DNA of 64,000 bases from Metridium senile (lineage: Eukaryota; Cnidaria; Anthozoa; Actiniaria; Metridiidae): positions 11,299,398 to 11,363,397 of the forward strand of contig OX459105.1 in assembly GCA_949775045.1 (NCBI GenBank), in the 5' to 3' direction. A program made the position numbers and the translations under genes. A model generated the notes under the pieces. It had not been told where the DNA came from. It made no database searches and saw nothing but the letters and a program-made list of their open reading frames with translations. Positions 36,262 through 49,125 of the stretch are shown here, piece after piece; the stretch's first letter is position 1, and each line of letters begins with the position of its first letter.

Positions 36262-36660
36262 ATACTTTCCTTGACCAAAACGACGATTTACTTAATATAA
36301 CAGAGCGAGTATTCGAAATTCATGCGGTGAACAGCCACCTTTGTGCAGCATCCAAACACCGGCAACAGCTGCCTTTTGCTTGGACTTGTTCGGGCTGATT
36401 TATTATATCAGGATAGAAACGACATCACGTGGCATTACGTCATAGCTAGAAAGGATTTGCAGCTTGGAGAAATACTCGTTTCATAGACGCCAGTTTAATC
36501 AGCTTCGAAAAACATATTCTTGAGTTTGGTGGCTTCGAGGTTTCTTACGTTTTTTACCTGTAAAAGAAAATGTTTGTGTTTTAATATTAAAGTTTTATTA
36601 TCGTGGTGTATACTGGACAATATTCAACTGTCAATCCCATTTCCTGTTTTGGAGTACATC
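36262..36660 (-). promoter_or_regulatory. 5' flank of the Ig/FN3 gene
   Basis: Immediately upstream of the signal-peptide exon on the minus strand, with CACGTG-like and TGACGT-like words near 36430-36440. No TATA box at a sure distance. Promoter assigned by position only. Confidence 0.35.
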
Positions 36661-36669
36661 GATGAGCTA

Positions 36670-37190
36670 TTCTTATGTACATAGTAATATTTTCACAGAG
36701 AATTATTCCAGGTTTAAACAACGTCATTTTTTCTTCACGTACATAGAACGGACCGTTCTAATTATCCTATAATGAAAAAAAATTGCTGAAATGTTACAAT
36801 TTACCTTAAGTGTAATTTTGAAATTAGATACGGAGAAATATTTTCCGATTCTTAGGTCATAGTAATATTTTCACTGCGTATTATTGGAGATGTATGCAAC
36901 GTCAATTTTTTCCTACATAAAACTGCATGGTCGTTTAATTATTTCAAAATGAAAAAAGTAGCTGACATGTTACAATTTAACTTCACGTAAAATGTAATTT
37001 TCAAATATATTAAGAAAAAATATGTTCCGCTTCTTATGTACTTAGTAATATTTTCACTGCGTATTATTGGAGGTGTAAGCAAAGGCAATTTTTTTTCGTA
37101 CATACTAACCTTTCTAATTATTTTGAAATGAAAAAAGTACCTGAAATGTAATTTTGAAAGAACCAAGAAATATTTTCCGATTCTTTTTTA
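36670..37190 (+). repeat. Three diverged tandem units, about 170 bp
   Basis: Each unit has AGTAATATTTTCAC, a (G/C)TATTATTGGAG-like word, TTTTTTC-TACATA, then TGAAAAAAGTA and AATTTTGAAA. Old satellite. Confidence 0.75.
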
Positions 37191-37199
37191 AAAGAATAT

Positions 37200-39160
37200 A
37201 TAAATAGTTTAGCCAGAATTTAAGATTATCTCGTGTATTACTCAAGCTTTCTTTCGCTTTTCTTACAAAAAATATGAGCTTAAATGACAAAAAAAAACTT
37301 ATTGAGATTTTTCCATTATTAACGATATTTTTAAAAGCATCATTTGAAATGTACGACGACTCAAAATGGTCTTTAATAAATAGTATATTTATCGTTCTTT
37401 ATTGATAATAAATTGACCAAACGCTGAGATCTTCAGTTAAAAGAAATGATTTCAAATTCAAAAATATATAAATTGGACGACACAAAATGCATAAAATAAA
37501 ATGAAATAATTTGGAAATGAGAATATGAAATAACCCGCGGAAACCTCCGTCCTTCATATGTACATGAATACAAGGCATGGAATGAAATGAAATTGAAGGC
37601 CTACGTTACAATCTCCCACCGTTTTAGGAACGAAACTTAAACAGCCCATTTCAGAATAGCTGAAAGACGTTTCTTATATATATATTTTTTTCCAAAATTG
37701 TTTTGGAACATTTATAGTCAATTTCTCGCAAACATTCGCTCGTGTGCCAACAAAAACGGGAACAAAATTCAATATTTGCATTTCAACTTTACTCTTATTG
37801 TCAAAATATTTCCCGTTAAATTTCTCTATAAATGACAAATTAGCCTGTCTAGAATAAAACTAGCCAGTCCGCAGTTATCATCAGATTTTTATGATAATGT
37901 AATTTTGAGAGAAAAAAAGATTTATTTCTTAAGATTTTCGCAGATAAAAAGTAAGAAGAAGATGGCTTAATTTTGCAGTAATTTGTTAGTCATAATCTAT
38001 TCTGAATAGACGGAAAAATGCACCACACAGAATCGAACTTGCCATTGAGTTTTTAGGGAGTTGTACTAAGCCCAGGAGGTGACAGTGTTTTAAATTAAAA
38101 GCCACCAGTGCACAAAGTAATAGCAGCCGAACATCTCTGCATGATATAACTTTAAAATATAGTCCCTGTAATATGATATTGTTAATTTGAACGTAATTAG
38201 CCCCAAAAGATCTCATTTCTGACTCATTCAATGCCTAAAACATCCCATAATTAGGCCTAAAAGGGAAAGATGTTTGAGCTGTTTTGGTGTATTTACGAGA
38301 AGCAGTCATTGATTGTCATCTATTTGGGCTATTACTCAATGACCAATGACTTTAGGCATTTTTTATTAAAATTTATTCAAATCTCCATTTTAATTTTTCA
38401 TAGTTTCAGCCTTTGAAGTCACCCTAATTAAAAAGAGCCGAGTTTATGAGTAGTCATTTCTATAAAGAATTTTATCAAAATGTTTTCACATCTTTTTTTT
38501 TTCCCTCGTAATTAAAGAAAACCTTTTTGTTCAATTCCGAGATTTGTTCAATTTTGTTTTGTAAGACGCTGTTGTATAAACATGCGTTATCATTATAATC
38601 AAAATTTAAATTCTATCGGTCATTTAAGGCGAATAATTAGTTGGTTTAACCAAACCGAAAAAGACAAAAATTCTAGAACGTTTCATCGGCCACAGAATAA
38701 GAAATTTGTTTTGCCTCATTCTCAGCAGTTACAGTAATCTTGAAACCAAAACACAGAATTAAACGGGAAACAAAAAAAGAATGTTTTATGAGCGTTTGCC
38801 TTATTTTATCCGGCCTTACCCTATCCGCTTTCAAACTTAAATTTGCCAAATTAGATAAAATGTATTTTAAAACACATCTGCATCCGTCTGTGGTATAAAT
38901 ATATACATGTTGATCACGTGACTTTGCCTGTGGCGGGAAAGTGTAATGCAGTGGAACTCCATTATAAACTGTGGACCTGCATTATTAAATGTTTTAATAT
39001 CTAGAGAAGCATTTTATTTCAGAGTAATCATAGGATTTCTTTGTCGTTTTTTTATACATAACATTTCATTTTAGCTTATTTTTGTTGAACGATTTTAATG
39101 GCATTTTTATATATCATTACATATTTTACATATTCAATTTTTTTACTTTTTAATATCACC
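37200..39160. other. No gene seen
   Basis: AT-rich. Near 38946 a GCAGTGGAACTCC word resembles the end of pogo/mariner-like DNA transposons. No exon supported. Confidence 0.4.
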
Positions 39161-39164
39161 ATCA

Positions 39165-39450
39165 TCTGGCCATTTTCTGATCAACACAAGCTTATACATT
39201 TAAAAAATATGTTACTGATCTGTCTTATTTCATAGTCTATTTCATTTTTTTTGTTTCATCATCAAATGTGAAACATTTTTACATATTTATGTTTTTCAAC
39301 TTATACTTTATCTGACCTTTTTTTCAACACAAGCTTATTCATTTAAAATATATATTATTGATCTGTCTTATTTCATAATTTATTTTTATTTTATTTTGTT
39401 CAATTTGGTTTCATCATCAAATGTAAAACATTTTTAATTTTACTATGGCC
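39165..39450 (+). repeat. Direct duplication, about 140 bp x 2
   Basis: CAACACAAGCTTAT(A/T)CATTTAAA, CTGATCTGTCTTATTTCATA and GTTTCATCATCAAATGT recur in order in two adjacent blocks. Confidence 0.85.
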
Positions 39451-39834
39451 AATGGCCAACAGTCAGGACAAATCAATGAAAAATACTGCTCGACGATGGG
39501 CAATAGTCCAGGAAACTTGTCATTTTAGGACTGAACGACGTTGTTGAAATTCAGTTGTACAAATGTTTTTCCCCCGCTCTTATTCCCGTGACATAGATGT
39601 ATTTTATTTTCAGTAAATCTATAATTTAAAACATTATTTTAGTAAAATCCATTATGTTTACAATTGTTCGGATATCATTTTATAGTTTTACTTTTAATTG
39701 ATTCTTATATGTTCAGTATTTTTAGCAGGTTGGTTTACATCACATCATTAGTGTATCAACATCATTATCACCACCACCACTTAACATCATCGTTATCAAC
39801 ATTAACATCATCATTATCGGAGGGTCCTGAAGGG

Positions 39835-39945
39835 GTAAAATGGGAGCTGGGATTGGCCTTATTTTTGACTGGGAAAATGGGATTGATGCACTGGGACTGG
39901 GATTTACAAATAAAAGAACAATAGAAAATGGGAATGGGATTGAAA
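39835..39945 (+). repeat. Inverted partner L flanking the minisatellite
   Basis: GAGCTGGGATTGGCCTTATT, TTTGACTGGGAAAATGGGAT and CTGGGATTTACAAATA match, in reverse orientation, the sequence at 42110-42235. Identity of the parent repeat unknown. Confidence 0.85.
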
Positions 39946-39989
39946 ACTTAAGCAAAACTGAATATGGGATTACTGCTTCATCATCATTT

Positions 39990-41384
39990 TCATCACCAAC
40001 CAACATCATTATACCATCATCGTCATCTACATCTACATCATTTTTATCACCTTCGACATCACTATACCATCATCTACATCATTTTTATCACCTTCGACAT
40101 CACTATACCATCATCTACATCATTTTTATCACCTTCGACATCATCGACACCATCATCTACATCATTTTTATCACCTTCGACATCACTATACCATCATCTA
40201 CATCATTTTTATCACCTTCGACATCACTATACCATCATCTACATCATTTTTATCACCTTCGACATTACTATACCATCATCTACATCATTTTTGTCACCTT
40301 CGACATCACTATACCATCATCTTTGTCACCTTCGACATCAATATACCATCATCTACATCATTTTTATCACCTTCGACATCACTATACCATCATCTACATC
40401 ATTTTTATCACCTTCGACATCACTATACCATCATCTACATCATTTTTGTCACCTTCGACATCACTATACCATCATCTACATCATTTTTGTCACCTTCGAC
40501 ATCACTATACCATCATTTTTATCACCTTCGACATCACTATACCATCATCTACATCATTTTTATCACCTTCGACATCACTATACCATCATCTACATCATTT
40601 TTATCACCTTCGACATCACTATACCATCATCTACATCATTTTTGTCACCTTCGACATCACTATACCATCATTTTTATCACCTTCGACATCACTATACCAT
40701 CATCTACATCATTTTTATCACCTTCGACATCACTATACCATCATCTACATCATTTTTGTCACCTTCGACATCACTATACCATCATCTACATCATTTTTGT
40801 CACCTTCGACATCACTATACCATCATTTTTATCACCTTCGACATCACTATACCATCATCTACATCATTTTTATCACCTTCGACATCACTATACCATCATC
40901 TACATCATTTTTATCACCTTCGACATCACTATACCATCATCTACATCATTTTTGTCACCTTCGACATCACTATACCATCATTTTTATCACCTTCGACATC
41001 ACTATACCATCATCTACATCATTTTTATCACCTTCGACATCACTATACCATCATCTACATCATCTTTATCACCTTCGACATCACTATACCATCATCTACA
41101 TCATTTTTGTCACCTTCGACATCACTATACCATCATCTACATCATTTTTATTACCTTCGACATCACTATACCATCATCTACATCATTTTTGTCACCTTCG
41201 ACATCACTATACCATCATCTACATCATTTTTGTCACCTTCGACATCACTATACCATCATCTACATCATTTTTGTCACCTTCGACATCACTATACCATCAT
41301 CTACATCATTTTTATCACCTTCGACATCACTATACCATCATCTACATCATTTTTATCACCTTCGACATCACTATACCATCATAT
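39990..41384 (+). repeat. 41-bp minisatellite, about 34 units, with 155-bp higher-order units
   Basis: The basic unit is 41 bp (CTACATCATTTTTATCACC, then TTCGACATCACTATACCATCAT); the marker TTCGAC occurs about 34 times. Units differ by TTTATCACC or TTTGTCACC and by a 9-bp deletion making 32-bp units. Short units recur about every 155 bp (near 40511, 40668, 40820, 40978), i.e. 32+41+41+41. The unit lacks stops in all three plus-strand frames, and 41 is not a multiple of 3. This produces apparent proteins of up to 526 residues that are not real. Confidence 0.97.
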
Positions 41385-42109
41385 ATTTACTATAATTTTA
41401 ATTTAATCAAGTTCGTTTAGAATTAAAAGCTAGCTCATTTATAATAAATCTTAAATTGAACTGAAACACGTTATTATTTCTTTGTCTTTCCCCTTGAGCT
41501 TGTATTTATACTTCAACAAATTGTGTTATCAAATTAAAAATTTATTTTGAGTCAATTGTCTAGAGTTCTTAAAAAACAATAACAATTTCATCAGTCTTTT
41601 ATTGAAGGTTAGCGACTTCATAAAATATAAAACAGCTACATGCGAACTGGGAATTGAGCCTTACACATCATTGTTTAGACAGACGTTTTCAAAAAGTTGT
41701 CCATGGCACAAAACGAGTCCAGCGCCGGATATAAATCGAACTATTTGAATTTTTTGTGACAAAAATTGAAACATCTAAGCAACACATTTATATTTGAATA
41801 TAAAAGTGTGCCAATAATATCTCAACAATATCCTCCATGTTCGCTGATGGCGAGAGTAAGGATTGTAAATATATTGTTGGTTATTTATGTGACGTCAATA
41901 AAATAATAAAATTACTTTTTAGCCAATCGCGTGATTTCCAAAATGGTTGAAGCTTAGCGGAGTCATATTTTATAATGTACCATGTTGAGCAAGGGTGTGG
42001 AGCCCACAGCTTTGTTATTTTAGGTTTTTAAACAATTATATAGCTTTTCAAACTGCTGCTATGTTTTTATTGCTATTTTAGTAAGTAGAATGTTGTTCGT
42101 TTCAGTCAC

Positions 42110-42235
42110 GAATGTCAAAGGATTGGACTGCGACCTCTTTATTGCAAATGTGTTCTTGTATTTGTAAATCCCAGTCTCAGTGCATCCAATCCTATTTTCC
42201 CAGTCAAAAATAAGGCTAATCCCAGCTCCAGACCC
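42110..42235 (-). repeat. Inverted partner R flanking the minisatellite
   Basis: Reverse complement of 39835-39945 with about 85 percent identity by eye. Confidence 0.85.
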
Positions 42236-42339
42236 TCGCATATGTTTTGCAATGCCGTTACGACACAAGGGGTGATACACCGTAAAATGGCGTGAGTTTC
42301 GTTGCGAAACTGAACTACAAACTGAAACTGAACTCGTAC

Positions 42340-42476
42340 TGAACGTGAAACTGAACTGTGCACAGTAGCCACGTTAATCCGGCCACCGAAGGGACAGCCC
42401 AAAAAACTGGCCGCAATTATAACGTGGTGGCCGTATTAAGCGGGTGGCCGTAAGACGGGGTTCCACTGTATATTGC
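42340..42476. mobile_element. DNA-transposon end, GTGGCCGTA type
   Basis: Repeated GTGGCCG words, then GACGGGGTTCCACTGTA at 42457-42473 followed by TA. The end form TACAGTGGAACCCC recurs at the window's right edge (63964-63978). This resembles pogo/Tigger-like termini; a fragment only. Confidence 0.6.
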
Positions 42477-42859
42477 CGCTGGGAAAGGTGGAAGAACTCT
42501 GTGAAGGCCCTATGCGACTAATGAAATATTTGATTTCAAAATAACAAAAACTATGATAAAGATAATCATAAGCGTATTATCTCTGTTATTAGTTATTCGA
42601 GTGCCTCATATACAAGCCGGTATCAAATCAAAATCACTTAACGATCGCGGAACCTTTTTACTTCAATGATAAAAACGATTTATTGTCCTAATTGATGATT
42701 TAAGCAACATCTATTTTACCGTTATTAGAGGTTTGCGCTTTGTTTAGTCTATACGTGTAAAAACATGGTGTAACATTTCGGACAACACTGTGATTCCTGA
42801 AACTATACTTAGCTATTGAGAATACCACAATATTCCATGCAGTTTCACGTAATCTATAG

Positions 42860-43215
42860 CATCGCTTTAGGTTTTGACAAAAGGCACATTTGTACACAAT
42901 ATTAATTTTCAATTCCTACACCAGGTGATGAAAGGTTTTTTGTATAATACCCCAGTTTCACTGTTATCTAGCACCGCTGTACTATTTTTTGACAAAAGGC
43001 GCATTTGAACACAATATTAATTTCAATATTCCTACACCAGGTGATGAAAGGTACGTTTTGTGTATAATACTCCAGTTTCACTGTTGTCTAACACCGCTGT
43101 AATACTTTTTGACAAAAGGCGCATTTGTACAGGCTAAGCATCGATTTGTTGCAAACTATTCCCAAATTCCAAGCAAAGAAATCACATTTGAACTTTCGCT
43201 GAATCGAGGATATCC
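42860..43215. mobile_element. MITE, family D, two or three tandem partial copies
   Basis: The block TTTTGACAAAAGGC(A/G)CATTTG with CACCAGGTGATGAAAGG and TACCCCAGTTTCACTGTTAT recurs at about 42880, 42990 and 43105. The third copy runs on into the CAGGCTAAGCATCGATTTG region found in copy 1 at 12.2 kb. Confidence 0.8.
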
Positions 43216-43570
43216 CTGTACAAATAATAATAATAATAATAATTTATTTCTTTATGGAACGTATTATACAAAGTCTCAATGCGTTTTACAAAAATATTAC
43301 AAACTAGGAAATTATACTGGAAAATTCTAATACATTAGAATATCAATTTACAGAAAAGATATATATATAAGTCTAAAGTCCAAAGTTAAAATGAAAAAAA
43401 CGAATAGAAATAATAAAATATTAAATATTTTTGAAAAGGAATGTCTTAAGTCTAGCTTTAAAAATATTAAGTGCGCAGTACAGATAGGATACAGATGGAT
43501 AACACCAAACTGAGGTACTATCGGCTGTCTGTTCGAGAGTAACTGCTTTTTTCCGTGTTGGGTGTTAGTT
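43205..43570 (-). mobile_element. LINE 3' end, 5'-truncated
   Basis: On the minus strand a frame ends FKARLKTFLFKNI then TAA (about 43470-43425). It is followed by a 3' UTR with CATTGAGACTTTGTATAATA and a TTATTATTATTATTATT tail at 43220-43245. Typical CR1/L2-like LINE end. Confidence 0.75.
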
Positions 43571-43579
43571 TCGTACGTT

Positions 43580-44187
43580 TTAGTAAGAAATTTTCATAAT
43601 ATAGTTTCGATGAAAACTGCTGAAGACCGTGTTCATTAATTGCTCGTTAGCATTGCATTATTGATAATATCCCTAAGGCGAAACTAGTTTTCCTTATAAA
43701 TATATAAAAGCTTGGCTACAGGCGTGTAAAAATACTTGGGTTTATTCCCACCTACAAGATGACGTTTATAAAATATTTGAGATACTATATATACATGCTG
43801 TGATTGGCTGGTTCCCTTGTTTATATCAGAGGACAGAGCTAAACACGTTCGGTAAAAAAATATTTCATAAAAGAAATTTGAAATGTCTGCTTGTGTCTGT
43901 ACTGACTGTGATATAAACACTCTTGAAGCTTTAGATAACTCGAGACTCAAAGAAAAACTCGGCTAGGCCTCTGTTTTTTGTACGGCGACTTCTCTCTTGC
44001 TCTACAGCTCCCAAGCGTGTTTATATCACTGCAGTATATAGACACGCGCCCCTTTTTTCCAATGTTTTCATGATTTTTGAATTGTCTATTGTACAAAATT
44101 CACTGTACGTGCATAACGCAACTTTTACATTATGAATAGCAAGTTTCCCGAAGCTTAGTATTAATGAAAAATTATCAAACATGGCGC
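43580..44187. other. No gene seen
   Basis: Unique-looking flank between the LINE end and the left end of the 7.6-kb element. Confidence 0.4.
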
Positions 44188-45225
44188 TATCACAGCACGA
44201 AAAGTTTGATTTAAGCAGCTTTAAGCCAACTTAAAGCTGCTTAAAGTTGTTCAGTTCAGCTTTAAGTTAGCTTTAAGTGCCGCGTAAAGCAGTTTAAAGG
44301 TCAGCTTTACATACCGAGTATAAAGCTTGCTTAAAGTCAACTTAAAGCTGTTGGTACAACTTTAAGCTAGGTTTAATTGCGACTTAAAGTAGCTTAAAGT
44401 TAACTTTTAACACGTTGAGCATAAAGGTAGTGTAAAGTTTACTTAAAGCTTAGAGAACAACTTTAAGTTATTACTTAAAGTAGCTTAAAGTTAACTTTTA
44501 ACACGTTGAGCATAAAGGTAGTGTAAAGTTTCCTTAAAGCTTAGAGAACAACTTTAAGTTATTACTTAAAGTAGCTTAAAGGTGTTTAAACGTTAAGCCT
44601 AACCTACACTGTAAAAACTGCTTGGTTGAAACAACCATAAGAAATGACCAATCGAAATGGTTATTTTAACCAATTCTATTTGGGATGTAAAAACAACCAA
44701 AATCATTATGGTTGAAATTACCAATAAAATTTGGTTATTTGATATTGTTTTATAAACAAAAATCAAAATCATTACGGTTGCTATAACCAATGGATTGTTT
44801 ATTTCAGAATGTATAGGCCAACAACATGTTTTTTCGGGAGAAAAAACACACAGTTGTTACGACCACTGCACAAAAATACGCTACAAACCCCGGCTGACGG
44901 CAAATATTAGGAGTGAATTTCATCCACCATATTTGAATTACGTTTGCAACATATAGTCCAGCTGCTAACGACCAAAAATATATCAAATTGTTTGTTTTGT
45001 GATAAAAGCATGAAACTTGGCCAGATTACTAACTTCACCAAGGCGATCATTATGTGATATAGGGCCATTCGAAATAGGCGCTCGAAACCGAGTAATGCGC
45101 ATGCCCCTAAATAGGTGTGCATGGAAACGAGGCTTTAACAAAATATTTAATTTTATTTTAGATTGTTAATCTTGATCTATATTGAAGTATCTTCACTGAA
45201 ATGTGCAGTAGTGTGAAATGGAGAC

Positions 45226-45420
45226 TTGACCGCAACCGTGAAATTTATTCAAAAATGGGAATTGAAAAAATGGTGGGGAAATTATTTTTGGCGCGAATTT
45301 GGTCGACTACTTTTAGCACTCAGACCAAGTATTTTTACAAATGACGGGGAAATTGTTTTGGCGCGAATTTTCGCACAATTAATGCCGAGAGAGTTGACCG
45401 CCAACCGTGTTATTTATGTG
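45226..45420 (+). repeat. Short direct duplication
   Basis: GGGGAAATTATTTTTGGCGCG and GGGGAAATTGTTTTGGCGCG, each followed by AATTT and flanked by GACCGC-AACCGTG words. The plus-strand frame across it starts at GTG-like codons and is not supported. Confidence 0.7.
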
Positions 45421-45554
45421 TAGCCGATATTTTTAGCGTTAGGGTTGAATGATGATGATCGATTAATTATTTTTAGAAATGAAAGGCATGAAATATTATG
45501 TGATCTTATAACTCCGTCTCTTTTATGATTCCGGCTGAAAGAACAGATCATGTC

Positions 45555-45760
45555 TATGTTGAACTTGTTTGATTGGCTGTGTGCCGCCTAGTCAATCCAG
45601 GTCGAAAAGAAAAGACAGTTATCAATATCGTTCTAAGTATAACAATAAAACATTCTCTTAATAACGTGCAGACCCCGAAGAGATAATCTCTCAATCCGGA
45701 TTCGAATTGACGACACATGATAGATCTGCAGTCTTTAACCACTGGGGAAATAGGTGTCGA
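45555..45760 (-). mobile_element. tRNA-derived SINE head (minus)
   Basis: Box A-like CCCCAGTGGTTAAAGACTGC (about 45728-45747) and box B-like AATTCGAATCCGG (about 45696-45708) at tRNA spacing, then CTTCGGGGTCTGCACG. The tail is not clear. Not an intact tRNA, since the acceptor stem does not pair. Confidence 0.6.
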
Positions 45761-47101
45761 AGGAACGGTTTTATTTTATATGATATCTAGAGTTCAGAGA
45801 TATAAATTTACACCGATGTTTATTGAACTGTACGAAACCACTCAAATGGATAAAAAGTAATTTTATTCAGATTTTCAATCATTACAATTCAACTTGATTA
45901 TTTTCGGATTCTTTGTCATCAACGAATTTCAATTTATTGAATTTTAAAGAAAGTTGGTGAACTGCACCGCAGTCCTGACAACGACATGAAAACTTGACTT
46001 TTGTGGTATGGGTATTCGATTTGTTTCCTTTTTGCGTAGTAGGCACATGCGATTCTAAAGCGCATTTAATTTTTTTTGTCAACAAGCCATAATTTGTAAT
46101 TATTGCAAACAAACGAACTTGAGACTTGATGTGGTGAGGAAACTAGTGAGAAAAAAAGGAGGAACCTGAAAATTATTTATCGTGAAACAGTAAGTCAAAG
46201 TATGTATGGTTAATACTGTTTGCTGGTTTCAAAGCTGCAGTGTTTGGTATCTTCTAAAGAAGTTCAAAAAGATAGGACAGAAAAACAGGTAGTTTGTTTG
46301 CCGTTTATTGACTTGTTATAAACCTAACAGAACCTTAGATAGAGTGTATTAGCTAGCGACCTCTTTTTAAAAGAACCATTCAACCATGCGAATCGAAAAG
46401 TAAACTCGTCAGTAAATGATGAAATTAATCTGCAGTGTCTCACAGATTTATGTAATATATTTCTACAACTTATATCAATAACAGACTGCAGTGTGATAGT
46501 GGTATATCAGTATACTAAAGTACATTTCATAATACCACTATATAGTTGTTTACGACGATCATACGTATTAATTATGGAATCTAGACATATTAAGTTTATA
46601 TGTTAATACTAAAACAAACTCACAGCAGAGCTTATACATATTTCGATCAATATCAAACATACCTTAACCCAAGTCAGCTTGCTTCGAGAAATAGCCGTTT
46701 GTGGTCAAAATATTTGATAAAATTTGATTATGTAGTAGCAATGCTCGCCAAGTTTCCGCCTGTGGTGTTCTACTTCGCTAAACTTCTGAATATGGGTGTT
46801 GGCTTTGCGTCACGTCACGCGGTCATGACGTAAGGACCGAGCGCATATGACCCAATTTTTTAAATTTAGTTTGATTGATTGAGGAAGCCATTTCGAGTAG
46901 CGGGTTCGTACGTGTTTGTACGGACCAGGTGAAAAAGCCGTACGGGGACCCCATCACGTGACTTTTTTCGATGGTTTTCTTAAGAGCGCGCGCCGGGCAA
47001 AATACGGGTCATATGATAACAGTGGTTAAAAATATATTGTACGTCTACCTATATAGCAAAGTCAGTTCTATAGTAAATTTTCCAGTGTAGAGTGCTTACA
47101 C

Positions 47102-47357
47102 TATGTCCATGAAATAGAATCTAAATAGTTCCTACATATTAGTTTTTATTTAGTGACTATTAGTGACTATCACTCAACTGGAACAGCTTTAGTAACAATA
47201 GACCACAAGACAAATCAAATACTCAAAACCATAGAAAGTTAATACTTTATTCATTGTGTATTGTTACTAAAGCTGTTCCAGTTGAGTGATAGTGACTAAT
47301 AGGCACTAAATAAAAACTATTAGTTAGTAACTATTTAGATTTTATTTCATGGACATA
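47102..47357. mobile_element. Foldback MITE
   Basis: TATGTCCATGAAATA at left, TATTTCATGGACATA at right, with long inner arms (CACTCAACTGGAACAGCTTT and AAAGCTGTTCCAGTTGAGTG). Nested between the 44.9/47.6-kb arms. Confidence 0.92.
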
Positions 47358-48159
47358 TAAAATCTCACAGTCACGTGACCAATCACGTGACGACTTTCGG
47401 GGCAAAAACTAACACATGAACTTACCTGTAACACATTTCAGTTAAGATACTTCAATATAGATGAAGATTAGATCAGTTAAATTAAATATTTTGGTGAAGC
47501 ATCGCTTCCATGCACATCTATTTTAGGGCATGCGCAGTACTCGGTTTCAAGCGTCTATTTCGAATGGCCCCATATCACAAAATGATCGCCTTGGTGAAGT
47601 TAGTAATTTGGTCAAGTTTCATGCTTTTATCACAAAACGAACATTTTTGATCGTTAGCAGCCGGACTAATATAGCAAATATGAAATAAAAATGACCTTTG
47701 CCCATAGTGCAAAGTTATTGCAACGTTTATTGAAAATCATATTTGAGTTCATTTGCCCTTGTATTTGCACCGTAGTGGTGAATTGCTAACTTTGCCATGT
47801 ACGTTTGCTAACTGTTACAACGCTGGTAGAGGGCCTGGGCCGGGGAAATTTATGCCCGGCCCAAGGTGCTTTGCAAACTTTACAGAAGACCGTTTGAAAA
47901 TTCAGATTTGGCGGCCGTTACTTTGTGGCGTTGGTGACTGATTTCAATCACAAAAATGGACCATTTACCCGGTTAGAATCGCTTATACGGAACTCAAGTG
48001 CTTGTATATCCTTCAGGAAGAACTTGTTGCTATTTGACGAGTTAAAAAGAATGACTTGCTGTCCTTAATGTCGTTTAACTTCTTCAGGTAAGAACCCTTC
48101 GAAACAGCCACACTTTGATACTCAGTTACTATAGTTTATAGCATTATATAGCACTATAA

Positions 48160-48500
48160 CTAAGCCACAGATGTGATTCTTGGCTTCTTTTAAAGCTTTA
48201 AAAGAAAGAAAAACGATTATAAAAATATTTGTGAAGCGAAATTATTTCTTTGACTTCTTATTAAAACAAGAAATGAACTCGAAGCAATAGGACGCCAAGT
48301 CGAAATCGAAGCGGCCATCTTGCAATTGTCGAATTAATATACTATTTAAACTCGCTCTATATGTTAGCTACAAATATGATTATTGGCTTGTTTTAAACCT
48401 TGAAAAGAAAGAAAAACGATTATCAAACTTATTGTGAAGCAAAATGATTTATTTGATTTCTTAAATTGCTTTATAAAGCAAGAAATAATCTCGAAGTGTT
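48160..48500 (+). repeat. Diverged direct duplication
   Basis: AAAGAAAGAAAAACGATTAT followed by TTGTGAAGCGAAAT or TTGTGAAGCAAAAT, and AAGAAAT-AACTCGAAG or AAGAAATAATCTCGAAG, about 200 bp apart. Confidence 0.75.
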
Positions 48501-48984
48501 ATATAATGCCCCTATGAATTGCATAGGGGCAAGATGGTACTACTTACACAATCATATACTTATATGCTTCTTATATATAAAAATGTAATATTCTTATTCC
48601 TTTTTTATTATGATGTACTTATATTTTTTCTTATTAAATTGTTTTAAGCAACATTTGTATGTACACTTTTGTAAGGGGGAAGGATAGTACCAGTTGGGGG
48701 CAAGATGGCAATGGGGCAAAGATGACTGTAATTCCTTGAACCATGTTATCTAACTCAAACTGCTATATAAACTGCATTATTTCAAATTGTTTGTTCCTCA
48801 CTTATAACGGCTGAGTGAATGATTTAATGAAAGGAATTAAGACTACTATCAAAACCATCATGGTTGAAATATACTGATCTAAATATTTGATTGTTTATAT
48901 CCACAGAACTAAATAGAACTGTTGTTCAAGAAGAAGAAGTACTGGTATTCTATCTGGACACAAGTGAATATATATATATCTTAT

Positions 48985-49125
48985 TGGACAGTTTGATGTG
49001 TAATATGGGCTGGATATTTTACGAGTGAAACGCTGTATTTTGACGAGCCTCCGGGCGAGTCAAAATGCAAGTTAACGAGTAAAATATCCAGCAATATAAC
49101 ACATCAAACTGTCTAATAAGTTATT
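48985..49125. mobile_element. Palindromic MITE, family E
   Basis: CTTATTGGACAGTTTGATGT at left and ACATCAAACTGTCTAATAAG at right, with GGATATTTTACGAGTGAAAC and GTTAACGAGTAAAATATCC inside. A related half copy is at 21138-21235. Confidence 0.9.

Larger units (their letters stand above)
44935..47690. repeat. Long-range inverted repeat pair, arms about 260 bp
   Basis: The arm at 44935-45210 is repeated in reverse at 47430-47690. Matching words include GATAAAAGCATGAAACTTGG, TTCACCAAGGCGATCATT, GGCCATTCGAAATAGGCG and TATATTGAAGTATCTT. About 2.2 kb between the arms holds no gene, a SINE-like head and a foldback. May be an older element nested in the 7.6-kb one. Confidence 0.85.

Noticed and set aside
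39840..41420. A 526-residue Ser/Thr/Ile/His-rich open frame, with 480- and 302-residue frames in the other two registers
   Set aside because: All three are readings of the stop-free 41-bp minisatellite; the same peptide set cycles through the three frames.
45690..45750. A tRNA gene
   Set aside because: Box A and B are present but the acceptor stem does not pair and no intact anticodon arm is seen; better read as a SINE head.
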